From assembly GCA_017479985.1 (NCBI GenBank), contig JAFVBL010000033.1:1-57052 (forward strand): a DNA stretch of 57,052 bases. Reading direction: 5' to 3'. Every line of letters starts with the position of its first letter. Position 1 is the first letter of the stretch. The position numbers and the translations under genes are program-made. This document shows, one piece after another, positions 1 to 8,143 of the stretch. The DNA is from Alphaproteobacteria bacterium. GTDB lineage: Bacteria > Pseudomonadota > Alphaproteobacteria > RF32 > CAG-239. The notes beneath the pieces are model-generated. The model did no database searches. It saw only the letters and a list, made by a program, of their open reading frames with translations, and was not told where the DNA came from.

Positions 1-260
1 AATTAGGTTAATGCGAAGAAGGATTTTTTCGCCGTGTACAACAAAAGGTACATAAGAAAATACAGCGGCTAAAAACTCGTAGAATTAGGTTAATACGAAG
101 AAGGATTTTTTCGCCGTGTACAACAAAAGGTACATAAGAAAATACAGCGGCTAAAAACTCGTAGAATTAGGTTAATACGAAGAAGGATTTTTTCGCCGTG
201 TACAACAAAAGGTACATAAGAAAAAATCCTTCAAGTAGTAACCAATTATACGAGTTTTTA
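1..260. repeat. Tandem 82-bp structured repeat array behind fabG
   Basis: Units start at 1, 83 and 165 with a period of 82 bp; units 1 and 2 are almost identical and the third diverges after about 60 bp. The last unit forms a perfect 13-bp inverted repeat (182-194 with 220-232) whose loop carries a second short inverted repeat (TGTAC 199-203, GTACA 212-216). An outer pair of arms, 152-163 and 249-260, encloses it, and the outer right arm includes the fabG stop codon. The array continues past the window start. A related element lies behind rpoA (4957-5126). Its function is unknown; it could be a 3'-UTR structure, a terminator or a mobile palindromic element. Confidence 0.9.
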
Positions 261-995
261 AACCATTGCCATACCGCCGTTAACGTGTATAGTCTGTCCC
301 GTAATGTATTGTGCTTCATCGGAAGCCAAAAATGCGACGGCATTGGCAATATCTTGCGCTTCACCGAGCTTACCTTCCGGAATTTTTGCCAAGAGAGCGG
401 CTTTGACATCGTCCGGCAACACGTCAGTCATCGGCGTACGAATAAAGCCCGGTGCAATGGAATTTACGGTTACACCGCGCGAACCGACTTCTTGCGCCAA
501 ACATTTATTCATTGCAATCATACCGGCTTTGGAAGCGGAATAATTGGCTTGACCGGCATTTCCCATAACACCGACAACAGATGCCATACCGATAATACGA
601 CCGTAACGGCGTTTCATCATACCGCGCACAACAGTGCGTGCCAATTTGAAACCTGATGTAAGATTAACATCCAACACAGCTTGCCATTGTTCATCACTCA
701 TACGAATAAACAACCCGTCTCTGGTAATACCGGCATTATTGACCAAAATATCAATTTTTCCGAACTTTTCTTCCACATCGTTGACCAGTGTTTTAATCGC
801 CTCGGTATCGCCTAAATTGGCGGCAAAATACTCAACATTGTCACCGAGTTCGGCTTTGAGCGCTTTTAAGCCGTCTTCATTCATATCGGTCAGTGCCAAA
901 TATGCGCCCTGCTCGTGCAAAGTATGAGCAATTTTTCGACCGATACCGCCGGCGGCACCGGTAATCAAAGCAACTTTTTCATCTAATCTGAACAT
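258..995 (-). CDS. fabG: 3-oxoacyl-[acyl-carrier-protein] reductase FabG
   Basis: This short-chain dehydrogenase carries out the NADPH-dependent reduction of 3-oxoacyl-ACP in type II fatty acid synthesis. Visible motifs are the Rossmann glycine motif GAAGGIG near the N-terminus, NNAG, the catalytic Ser (SVVG region) and YSASK, and a C-terminal HVNGGMAMV. The open frame extends to 1010, but the upstream ATG lies inside the Shine-Dalgarno (AAAGGA), so the ATG at 995 (MFRLDEK) is preferred, giving 245 residues, the usual family length. It follows fabD by 24 bp in the same operon. acpP, the usual next gene, would lie beyond the repeat array and outside the window. Confidence 0.95.
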   Translation of the reverse strand: MFRLDEKVALITGAAGGIGRKIAHTLHEQGAYLALTDMNEDGLKALKAELGDNVEYFAANLGDTEAIKTLVNDVEEKFGKIDILVNNAGITRDGLFIRMSDEQWQAVLDVNLTSGFKLARTVVRGMMKRRYGRIIGMASVVGVMGNAGQANYSASKAGMIAMNKCLAQEVGSRGVTVNSIAPGFIRTPMTDVLPDDVKAALLAKIPEGKLGEAQDIANAVAFLASDEAQYITGQTIHVNGGMAMV

Positions 996-1019
996 ATTTT
1001 TTCCTTTCATTTTTAAGGG

Positions 1020-1964
1020 TTATAAATTGTTTGCCAGCTCTTCAATTTCTGCGATTGAGCCGACAGATATCGAGTTCATTTCCTTATTACTGCGTTTGGC
1101 AATCCCCGAAAGTACCTTTCCGGCACCGAGTTCCACCAAATCTGTCACATTATTTTCTTTGAAAAACAACATTGTTTCGCGCCATCTGACAGTACCCGTC
1201 ACCTGTTCAATCAGATGCTTGATAATTTCTTTATGTTCCGTAATCGGCAATGCCAACACATTGGCAACCAGCGGAATTTGCGCGTCTTTTGCATCAACTT
1301 CCATAAACGCACGCGCCATAACATCGGCGGCCGGTGCCATAAACGGACTGTGAAACGGTGCACTTACCGCAAGTTTAACACACTTACGCGCCCCGAACTC
1401 CGCAGCAATTTCCACCGCTTTATCAATAGCGGCCATTGAACCGGAGAGTACAACCTGACCGTCGGAATTGTCGTTTGCCGCCACACAGATATCCTTACCG
1501 TTGCAACAAGCTTCAACAAGAGCCCCCACATCTTGATACGACAGACCTAAAACCGCAGCCATACCGCCCACTCCGAACGGTACGGCATTTTGCATTGCTT
1601 CACCGCGCAGACGCAGCAATTTTGCCGTATCACTCAAGCTGAACACATTGGCCGCACACGCCGCAGAATACTCACCGAGAGAATGACCGGCAACAAAAGC
1701 CGCTTTGGTTTCAAGTAATATACCGAACTCTTTTTCCAACACACGAACCACCGCCATTGAAAACGCCATCAATGCCGGCTGTGTATTTGCCGTCATCATC
1801 AGTTCTGAATCCGGACCTTCAACCATAATTTTAAACAAATCCTGAGACAAAGCCTCATTGACTTCATCAAACACCTCTCGCGCACAAACAAAATTCTCCG
1901 CCAGTTCCTTTCCCATTCCGACGAACTGGGAACCTTGTCCCGGAAATACAAAAGCATACTTCAT
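1020..1964 (-). CDS. fabD: Malonyl-CoA:ACP transacylase FabD
   Basis: FabD transfers malonyl groups from CoA to acyl carrier protein for fatty acid elongation. The N-terminal FPGQGSQ motif and the nucleophile elbow GHSLGEYSA (active-site Ser) are present, and a His in the SAPFHSPFM segment fits the catalytic His. Its 314 residues are the normal length. The start at 1964 has a good AAAGGAA ribosome site about 6 nt upstream. A promoter lies upstream at 1993-2021, and fabG follows 24 bp downstream. Confidence 0.96.
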   Translation of the reverse strand: MKYAFVFPGQGSQFVGMGKELAENFVCAREVFDEVNEALSQDLFKIMVEGPDSELMMTANTQPALMAFSMAVVRVLEKEFGILLETKAAFVAGHSLGEYSAACAANVFSLSDTAKLLRLRGEAMQNAVPFGVGGMAAVLGLSYQDVGALVEACCNGKDICVAANDNSDGQVVLSGSMAAIDKAVEIAAEFGARKCVKLAVSAPFHSPFMAPAADVMARAFMEVDAKDAQIPLVANVLALPITEHKEIIKHLIEQVTGTVRWRETMLFFKENNVTDLVELGAGKVLSGIAKRSNKEMNSISVGSIAEIEELANNL

Positions 1965-1992
1965 CTGATTCCTTTCTCAAATTCTTTCACAA

Positions 1993-2021
1993 GATATAAA
2001 GAGAGGCATTTAAAATGTCAA
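1993..2021 (-). promoter_or_regulatory. Sigma-70-type promoter for fabD-fabG
   Basis: On the minus strand a perfect TTGACA (2016-2021) is followed by a 17-nt spacer and TATATC (1993-1998). It lies about 30 bp upstream of the fabD start, in the fabD-ftsK gap. Confidence 0.75.
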
Positions 2022-2053
2022 GCAAAACGCCGATGATGTTCACAAATCACTGT

Positions 2054-4834
2054 TTAATCCGCACCGATAACTTCGCGGCGACCGACGTGGTCTTGTTTGG
2101 TAACCACGCCTTCCTGCTCCATTCGCTCAATCAGGTTCGCCGCACGATTATAGCCGATTCGCAGTTTACGCTGAACATAGCTTGTTGAAGCCTTTTTGTC
2201 GGTACGCACGATTTCAACGGCCTGACGATATAAATCTTCTTCGCCGTTATCGTTTCCAAACTCGCCTTTATCAAACACCGGACCGGAATCTTTGGTATTC
2301 AGTTCACCTGCCGTCACTTCAGATACATATTTCGGCTCGCCTTGCGATTTAATATATTCCACCACGTGCTCAACTTCTTCATCTGCAACAAAACAACCGT
2401 GAACACGTATCGGACGCGAACCGGACGACATAAACAGCATATCACCCATTCCGAGCAGTTGCTCTGCGCCTTTTTCGCCCAAAATCGTACCGCTGTCGAT
2501 TTTGGTTGTTACGTGGAAGCTGATACGGCTAGGGAAATTGGACTTAATCACACCGGTAATCACATCAACCGACGGGCGTTGCGTCGACATAATCAAGTGA
2601 ATTCCGGCGGCACGTGCCATTTGCGCCAAACGCTGAATTGCGCCCTCAACTTCTTTACCGGCAACCAACATCAAATCCGCCATTTCATCAACCACAATCA
2701 CAATATACGGCATCGGTGAGGTATCTATGACCTGTTCTTCATAAATCGGCTGACCGGTGTCACGGTCAAATCCGGTCTGAATGGTCTTTTTAATCTCTTT
2801 GCCACTGCTGCGCATATCGGCAACTTTTTTATTGTAACCGGCAATATTGCGCACATTCAAAAGAGCCATCTGTCGATAGCGTTTTTCCATTTCCTGCACG
2901 GCCCACTTGAGCCCGACCACCGCCTTTGCCGGATCGGTAATCACCGGCGTCAATAAATGCGGAATACCGTTATACATTGAGAATTCGAGTTGTTTCGGGT
3001 CAATCATTATAAATTTACATTGTTCCGGTGTCATTCGGTACAACAGTGATAAAATCATCGTATTCACACCGACAGATTTACCCGAACCGGTTGTACCGGC
3101 TACCAAAAGGTGCGGCATTTTGGAAATATCGGCATAAACATTTTGCCCGCCGATGTCTTTACCTAAGGCAACATTCAATATATTTTTGCTGTGTTGAAAT
3201 TCACTGTCTTCAAACAAATCGCGAATCCACACGGTTTGCCGCTTTTCGTTCGGCATTTCAATACCGATGGTACTATGTCCGCTCACCACCGCCATACGTA
3301 CCGACGATACCGCCATTGAGCGCGCAATATCATCCGAAAGTCCGATTACACGTGCCGTACGCGTACCGGCCTTCGGTTCCAACTCATACAGCGTAACCAC
3401 CGGTCCGGGACGAACTTCCACAATTTCTCCGCGTATGCCGAAATCATTCAAGACCTGCTCGAGTTTTGCCGCATTTTCTTTGAGAGCATTTTCATCAATC
3501 CGCACCGCACCGGTTTCTTTAGGTTTGGCAAGCAATTCCAAACTCGGCAATTTGTATTCTTCCGATTCGGCTTGCGTAACAGGCTGTGCCGGAACAACTT
3601 TCGGTGTAACGACTTTTGCCGATTCGTTATCGGCAATATGCTGCATTTGCAACGGTTGAGACAAGGCTTTCGGCGCCTCGGACGGCACATTCAACAATTC
3701 TTCCTGAACAGCAGACGGTACCGCAGTCGTTTTGCGCACGGACGGCGCTTTCATACCCTCGGTATGATAAATATCTTCCGGTGTTATTTTCCGAACGGAT
3801 TTTTTCGCTGTCGGCGGTGTTTCCTCAATAAACTCAAAAGTCGGGTTGACCGTTTGTTTTTTATGTGTTTCATTCTGATTTGCCGCAATTTCGGAAACAT
3901 CTGCGTCATTTTGCGGTTCGAATTTGCGGACATTCGGCATAACAATGGTCGGACCGCTGTTTGTCGAAACGGACCTCTGCGTCTCCGCAACCTGATTTGT
4001 TGCCGATATATTCTGCCGTGCATACAAAGTTGCCGCAGTTGTTGTTCTCAGAGATTGATTCATTGTCGGTTCGACACGTTCAAATTCAGGTTCGGCACGC
4101 GGACGCAATAAGTCAAGTTTGCTTTGCATTTTTGCGTGTAAATAACTCGGGTTTATTTCTTTAAATTCGCTGAAACTGCGAATGTTTGCCATTTTCTTGA
4201 AACGATTGTATATAAATTTGCAAATACTGCCGAAAAGTCTCCCTGTAAAGCTCAATAATCTCCACCAAAACTTAAAGGTAATACCGGCAGCAAAATTAAA
4301 CATCAAAAAACACAAGAAGCAGAGCATTATCTTGATAATTATCGTGTAATACGGCACATTCATCAGATTGATATGCGTCCCGAGCGGACTGCTGAGCGAA
4401 CGACTCCAACCACCGGCTAAATTATACGGCAAATTAAAGCGTCCCAAAAAAGAATGACAAGTCAAATCAATAAAACACGCCGTACATAAAACCCCGACAA
4501 CCCAAGCCGCAATACGGGATTTATATTTCCAAAACGAATGGCGACGCAATAAGGATACGCCCCATATAATCGGCACAAGCAAAAAGATAATCAGAGCCAA
4601 ACCAAATGAACTAAGCACAAAATCGGCGCTGACGGCACCGAAGGTACCTAAAAAATTTTTCACTTCACCCACACCGGAAGTTACTTTATTAAACGACGGA
4701 TCTTCGGGGTGATAATCAATCAGTGCAGCAAATATCGCCGTCGGCAACAAAATAAAAGCCAACCCGAAGATATTACACATCAGTGCGTGAAACCAAGTTT
4801 CATCAGATTTCTTTTCTATTTCTTTTTGCTCCAT
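2054..4834 (-). CDS. ftsK: DNA translocase FtsK
   Basis: FtsK is a membrane-anchored hexameric motor that pumps chromosomal DNA through the division septum and activates XerCD at dif. The N-terminus has about four hydrophobic segments within residues 20-200. A long low-complexity linker follows, then the motor, with Walker A GTTGSGKS near residue 580 and Walker B IVIVVDEMADLM near 714. The C-terminal winged-helix gamma domain (residues about 860-920) contains RIGYNRAANLIERME, the KOPS-reading module. At 926 residues the length is normal for the family. The start has GAGGAAG very close upstream. It is probably monocistronic. Confidence 0.96.
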   Translation of the reverse strand: MEQKEIEKKSDETWFHALMCNIFGLAFILLPTAIFAALIDYHPEDPSFNKVTSGVGEVKNFLGTFGAVSADFVLSSFGLALIIFLLVPIIWGVSLLRRHSFWKYKSRIAAWVVGVLCTACFIDLTCHSFLGRFNLPYNLAGGWSRSLSSPLGTHINLMNVPYYTIIIKIMLCFLCFLMFNFAAGITFKFWWRLLSFTGRLFGSICKFIYNRFKKMANIRSFSEFKEINPSYLHAKMQSKLDLLRPRAEPEFERVEPTMNQSLRTTTAATLYARQNISATNQVAETQRSVSTNSGPTIVMPNVRKFEPQNDADVSEIAANQNETHKKQTVNPTFEFIEETPPTAKKSVRKITPEDIYHTEGMKAPSVRKTTAVPSAVQEELLNVPSEAPKALSQPLQMQHIADNESAKVVTPKVVPAQPVTQAESEEYKLPSLELLAKPKETGAVRIDENALKENAAKLEQVLNDFGIRGEIVEVRPGPVVTLYELEPKAGTRTARVIGLSDDIARSMAVSSVRMAVVSGHSTIGIEMPNEKRQTVWIRDLFEDSEFQHSKNILNVALGKDIGGQNVYADISKMPHLLVAGTTGSGKSVGVNTMILSLLYRMTPEQCKFIMIDPKQLEFSMYNGIPHLLTPVITDPAKAVVGLKWAVQEMEKRYRQMALLNVRNIAGYNKKVADMRSSGKEIKKTIQTGFDRDTGQPIYEEQVIDTSPMPYIVIVVDEMADLMLVAGKEVEGAIQRLAQMARAAGIHLIMSTQRPSVDVITGVIKSNFPSRISFHVTTKIDSGTILGEKGAEQLLGMGDMLFMSSGSRPIRVHGCFVADEEVEHVVEYIKSQGEPKYVSEVTAGELNTKDSGPVFDKGEFGNDNGEEDLYRQAVEIVRTDKKASTSYVQRKLRIGYNRAANLIERMEQEGVVTKQDHVGRREVIGAD

Positions 4835-4956
4835 AACTTCCTCAAATCATCGAATCCGAACCGCTTAAAGTATACACACGATTCATCAACAAAGTCTTAA
4901 AAAACACTTAAAAAAACAGAAAAAAATATGGACAATGGTATAGAAAAAACTTGTAT

Positions 4957-5126
4957 AATGAGGTTAATACGCCGCAAGCAGGTTAGCGCAGTGTACAAAA
5001 AATACAAACATCTAAAAATCCGAAGAATGAGTCAGATACGCAGTTTCCCTTTGCGTGTGGTGTACAAAAAAGGTACATAAGCGCAAAGGGAAACAAATAG
5101 ATGACCATTATACGGATTTTTTAGAA
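4957..5126. repeat. Second copy of the structured repeat, behind rpoA
   Basis: Two related units start at 4957 and 5026 (period 69). Each has the AATGAG-G/T-TAATACG-like lead and a GTGTACAA core as in the array at 1-260. The second unit forms a 13-bp stem (GTTTCCCTTTGCG near 5042 with CGCAAAGGGAAAC ending near 5095) around the loop core TGTACAAAAAAGGTACATAA. Outer arms near 5011-5025 and 5105-5125 pair, and the right arm contains the rpoA stop codon. The stem sequence is unrelated to that of the fabG copy, but complementarity and the loop core are kept. Confidence 0.85.
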
Positions 5127-6131
5127 TTGATCGGAGGTGCGTTTAATCAATTCCTCAATATTCTCAGGCGGCCAACCCGGTGTTTCCATACCGAGATGGA
5201 TACCCATTTTAGCCAATACTTCTTTGATTTCGTTCAAGGACTTACGACCGAAGTTCGGCGTACGAAGCATTTCTGCCTCTGTCTTTTGAACCAAATCACC
5301 GATGTATGTGATGTTGTCATTCTTCAGGCAATTTGCCGAACGAACGGAGAGTTCAAGCTCATCAACCTTACGCAACAAATTCTTGTTAAACGGTAATTCT
5401 TCGCGAACATCTTCCGTTTGACTTTCCGGATCATCAAAGTTGATAAACGGCTTAAATTGGTCGACCAAAATACGAGCTGCACGAGCAACCGCATCACGTG
5501 GAGAAACAACACCGTTTGTTTCGACAATCATTGTCAATTTATCATAGTCGGTAATTTGTCCGACACGGGTATGTTCAACTTTGTACGAAACCTTTTTAAC
5601 CGGCGAATAAATCGCATCAACGTTAATCAGACCGATGGTCATATCACTGTTCATATTGCTGGAAGCCGGTACATAGCCCATACCGGTCGTGACCGTCAAT
5701 TCCATATTGATTTTAGCACCGGCATCAAGAGTACAAATAACGTGCTCCGGATTTTTGATTTCAACATCGTGACCGGTCTCAATCATTGCGGCCGTTACCG
5801 TACACGGACCTTCAGCCTTCAAAGTCAGAACTTTTGCCGATTCGCTATGAACTGCAACAGCCAATTCCTTAATATTCAGAACAATATCGGTAACATCTTC
5901 GCGAACTCCCGGAATAACCGAAAATTCGTGCAGCACACCGTCGATTTTGATTGCCGAAACAGCACCGCCTTGCAAAGAAGACAGCAAAACTCTTCTCAGC
6001 GCATTGCCCAAAGTCAGTCCGAAGCCTCTCTCCAAAGGTTCAACCACAATTTTTGCTTTATTTGCATTTTCCAACGTAGTTTCATTCAGCTCTGTCGGAT
6101 GTTGAAGATCCTTCCAATTCTTTTCAATCAC
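5121..6131 (-). CDS. rpoA: DNA-directed RNA polymerase subunit alpha
   Basis: The alpha subunit nucleates RNA polymerase assembly (N-terminal domain) and contacts UP elements and activators (C-terminal domain). The sequence shows [17 protein letters not shown] in the NTD and [17 protein letters not shown] in the CTD. The longest frame starts at 6188, but the conserved IEKNWKDL start and an AAGGA site 8 nt upstream point to a GTG start at 6131, giving 336 residues. It is the last gene of rpsM-rpsK-rpoA. The usual downstream rplQ is not here; a structured repeat touches the stop codon instead. Confidence 0.96.
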   Translation of the reverse strand: MIEKNWKDLQHPTELNETTLENANKAKIVVEPLERGFGLTLGNALRRVLLSSLQGGAVSAIKIDGVLHEFSVIPGVREDVTDIVLNIKELAVAVHSESAKVLTLKAEGPCTVTAAMIETGHDVEIKNPEHVICTLDAGAKINMELTVTTGMGYVPASSNMNSDMTIGLINVDAIYSPVKKVSYKVEHTRVGQITDYDKLTMIVETNGVVSPRDAVARAARILVDQFKPFINFDDPESQTEDVREELPFNKNLLRKVDELELSVRSANCLKNDNITYIGDLVQKTEAEMLRTPNFGRKSLNEIKEVLAKMGIHLGMETPGWPPENIEELIKRTSDQF

Positions 6132-6179
6132 GGGTTTTATCCTTTTCTTTAGAGTTATATATGCATATATTATAAGTAA

Positions 6180-6214
6180 GCACGGCAACAGACATAATAA
6201 GCCTGCCCCGTGCC
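6180..6214 (-). promoter_or_regulatory. Hairpin in the rpsK-rpoA gap
   Basis: GCACGG (6180-6185) can pair with CCGTGC (6208-6213) across the 93-bp rpsK-rpoA gap. No T-run follows, so it is more likely an RNA-processing or translational-control structure than a terminator. It is weak and the function is not established. Confidence 0.3.
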
Positions 6215-6224
6215 AAACAAAAAA

Positions 6225-6611
6225 CTAGACGCGGCGTCTTTTTCTCAAACGGCAACCGTTGTGCGGAATCGGCGTTACATCACGAATTGATGTAATTGTA
6301 AAGCCGACAACCTGCAATGCTCTGATTGCGGATTCTCTGCCCGACCCCGGACCTTTAACTTCAACTTCAAGAGTTTTCATACCGTTTTCCTGAGCCTTTT
6401 TACCGGCATCTTCCGCAGCAACCTGAGCTGCATACGGCGTAGACTTTCTGGAACCTTTAAAACCCTGAGCACCGGCAGTCGACCAAGAAACAGTGTTGCC
6501 TTGAGCGTCCGTAATGGTTACTCTGGTATTATTAAAAGAAGAATCGATGTGCGCCACACCGGAAGTAATATTCTTTTTTTCTTTTTTCTTTTTAATCGTA
6601 GCTTTAGCCAT
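6225..6611 (-). CDS. rpsK: 30S ribosomal protein S11
   Basis: S11 is a small-subunit platform protein near the mRNA exit. Its 128 residues include the basic N-terminus, [15 protein letters not shown], and the conserved C-terminus [18 protein letters not shown]. It follows rpsM by 12 bp and precedes rpoA. Confidence 0.98.
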   Translation of the reverse strand: MAKATIKKKKEKKNITSGVAHIDSSFNNTRVTITDAQGNTVSWSTAGAQGFKGSRKSTPYAAQVAAEDAGKKAQENGMKTLEVEVKGPGSGRESAIRALQVVGFTITSIRDVTPIPHNGCRLRKRRRV

Positions 6612-6623
6612 TTGCTTCCCTCA

Positions 6624-6992
6624 CTATTTCTTCTTATTCGCAATAGTTTTACGTTTACCTTTACGGGTACGAGCATTCTGCTTGGTGCTCTGACCGCGTA
6701 CCGGCAAGCCCTTACGGTGTCTCAAACCGCGATAGCAACCCAAATCCATCAAACGTTTGATGTTGGTACCGACTTCACGGCGCAATTCACCTTCCACCAA
6801 GTAATCACTGTCGATTACTTCACGAATTTTCATAATTTCATCATCGGACAAATCATTAACACGGCGGCTAAGATCAATACCCGACTTCACGCAAATGTCC
6901 TGAGCAGACTTACGTCCAATACCGAAGATATAAGTCAAAGCAACTTCAATTCTCTTCGCGCTTGGAATATTTACACCAGCTATACGAGCCAA
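6624..6992 (-). CDS. rpsM: 30S ribosomal protein S13
   Basis: S13 sits in the head of the 30S subunit and contacts the 50S subunit and P-site tRNA. The sequence shows [19 protein letters not shown], and the terminal [14 protein letters not shown] plus a Lys-rich tail, with 122 residues. The start codon is TTG (6990-6992), with GGAGA about 7 nt upstream, which is rare for a ribosomal protein gene. The secY and adk genes that often precede rpsM are absent; a tRNA gene and an island lie upstream instead. Confidence 0.97.
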   Translation of the reverse strand: MARIAGVNIPSAKRIEVALTYIFGIGRKSAQDICVKSGIDLSRRVNDLSDDEIMKIREVIDSDYLVEGELRREVGTNIKRLMDLGCYRGLRHRKGLPVRGQSTKQNARTRKGKRKTIANKKK

Positions 6993-7061
6993 ATTTAATC
7001 TCCATTATTCAAAAAATTAAAACATTCAAAAAGTTGATCACCACTTTTCAAAATTAAGCGG

Positions 7062-7090
7062 ATTATAGGCACGATATTTACAAGAGTCAA
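7062..7090 (-). promoter_or_regulatory. Promoter of rpsM-rpsK-rpoA
   Basis: The minus strand reads TTGACT (7085-7090), a 17-nt spacer, then a perfect TATAAT (7062-7067), about 70 bp upstream of rpsM. This supports the three genes being transcribed as a separate operon here. Confidence 0.8.
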
Positions 7091-7334
7091 CACATTTTTG
7101 CAAAAAAATTAAATTTTTTTTACGATTTTAACATTTTTTTAACTTTGTGTATTTTTTTAAGGTTTAATATATTGATTTTATGTTATATTCTATTTTTACA
7201 TTCTCTGTTTGACATTGTCTTTTTGAAAACACGCCCCGAAACGAAAATATAAAAAGTACCGGAATTTTTCAAAATAAATCAAAAATAAGTGTTGCAATTC
7301 AAAATAAAATAGAATAATAAGAATACGACCGCAC

Positions 7335-7426
7335 GGTAAGATGGCAGAGTGGTCGAATGCGGTTGACTCGAAATCAATTGTACGTTTTACCGCGTACCTA
7401 GGGTTCGAATCCCTATCTTACCGCCA
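7335..7426 (+). tRNA. tRNA-Ser(CGA)
   Basis: This 92-nt class II tRNA has the acceptor stem GGTAAGA / TCTTACC, an anticodon stem GTTGA/TCAAT around the loop CTCGAAA (anticodon CGA), and a long variable arm (about 7378-7398). The T-arm is AGGGTTCGAATCCCT, the discriminator base is G, and CCA is encoded. It marks the border between the core ribosomal operon and the accessory island. Confidence 0.95.
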
Positions 7427-7434
7427 TTAAGGAT

Positions 7435-7466
7435 AAGTCGTCAGAAATGGCGACTTTTCTTTTTAT
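7435..7466 (+). terminator. Terminator after tRNA-Ser
   Basis: AAGTCG (7435-7440) pairs with CGACTT (7451-7456), followed by a T-rich stretch TTTCTTTTTATTT. It lies 9 bp behind the tRNA. Confidence 0.7.
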
Positions 7467-8143
7467 TTCAATAACTTAAGTTGGTCCGTATAATATGTTT
7501 TTAAAAATGCTGTTTTTTGAAGTTTATACGGACCATTTATAATAACATTCTTGTAAAATCAATAAGTTAGTTAAAATGTATTCTCCAAAAATCCCCGCCC
7601 GTATGCTTTCTGCCTGTTGCTTTTATTTTCCCCATTTGTGATTGATGAGCAGATTTTTTTAATTATTCTGTTTCCGTTGATTCCTAAAAAATATTTTCGT
7701 CCTTACCTACATAGAAAATTGCCTAAAATATAACTTTTTTACCTTCAACACATTCATCAAATATAGCAAAAATCAAAAAAACTCAATGCCAAAAATTTCA
7801 TAACTAATTGAATTTATTATATATATTTTATTTTTCTATTTTATAAAATATAACGAAAAATATCTTTTTAAGCAAAAATAATCAATCAAAAAAAATTTCC
7901 GCAACAAAAATATTTATTTTACCGCAAAATATAAAAATAATTTAGCCAAAACAATAAGTTGCAAAAACGCATTTAGTAGAAATGGAAATTTAGTTAAGTA
8001 GAAATGCCAAAAAACAGGGATTTTAAAAAATAGGGGGGTGTACTATGCCTGACCCTGAATGAAAATAATTTACACCAATCGATAATAATTATTTGAAAAA
8101 TATTCAATCTATTGGTGTTCATAACGAATAAAGGTAAAAGAAC
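7467..8143. other. AT-rich intergenic region with two inverted repeats
   Basis: No convincing gene is seen. A perfect 12-bp inverted repeat TGGTCCGTATAA / TTATACGGACCA lies at 7482-7493 and 7524-7535. A second 12-bp pair with one mismatch (ACACCAATCGAT at 8072-8083, ATCTATTGGTGT at 8107-8118) sits just before the ribosome site (AAAGG) of the polymerase gene, where it could act as an operator or origin element. The left edge of the island is probably in this stretch. Confidence 0.6.

Noticed and set aside
1-224. CRISPR-like array
   Set aside because: The repeats are 82 bp head-to-tail with no unique spacers and no cas genes; this is a simple tandem repeat.
7421-7430. CCGCCATTAA at the tRNA-Ser end matched to CCGCCAATAA near 25117 as attachment sites
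   Set aside because: Only ten bases with one mismatch, and large serine integrases do not usually target tRNA genes; chance is likely.
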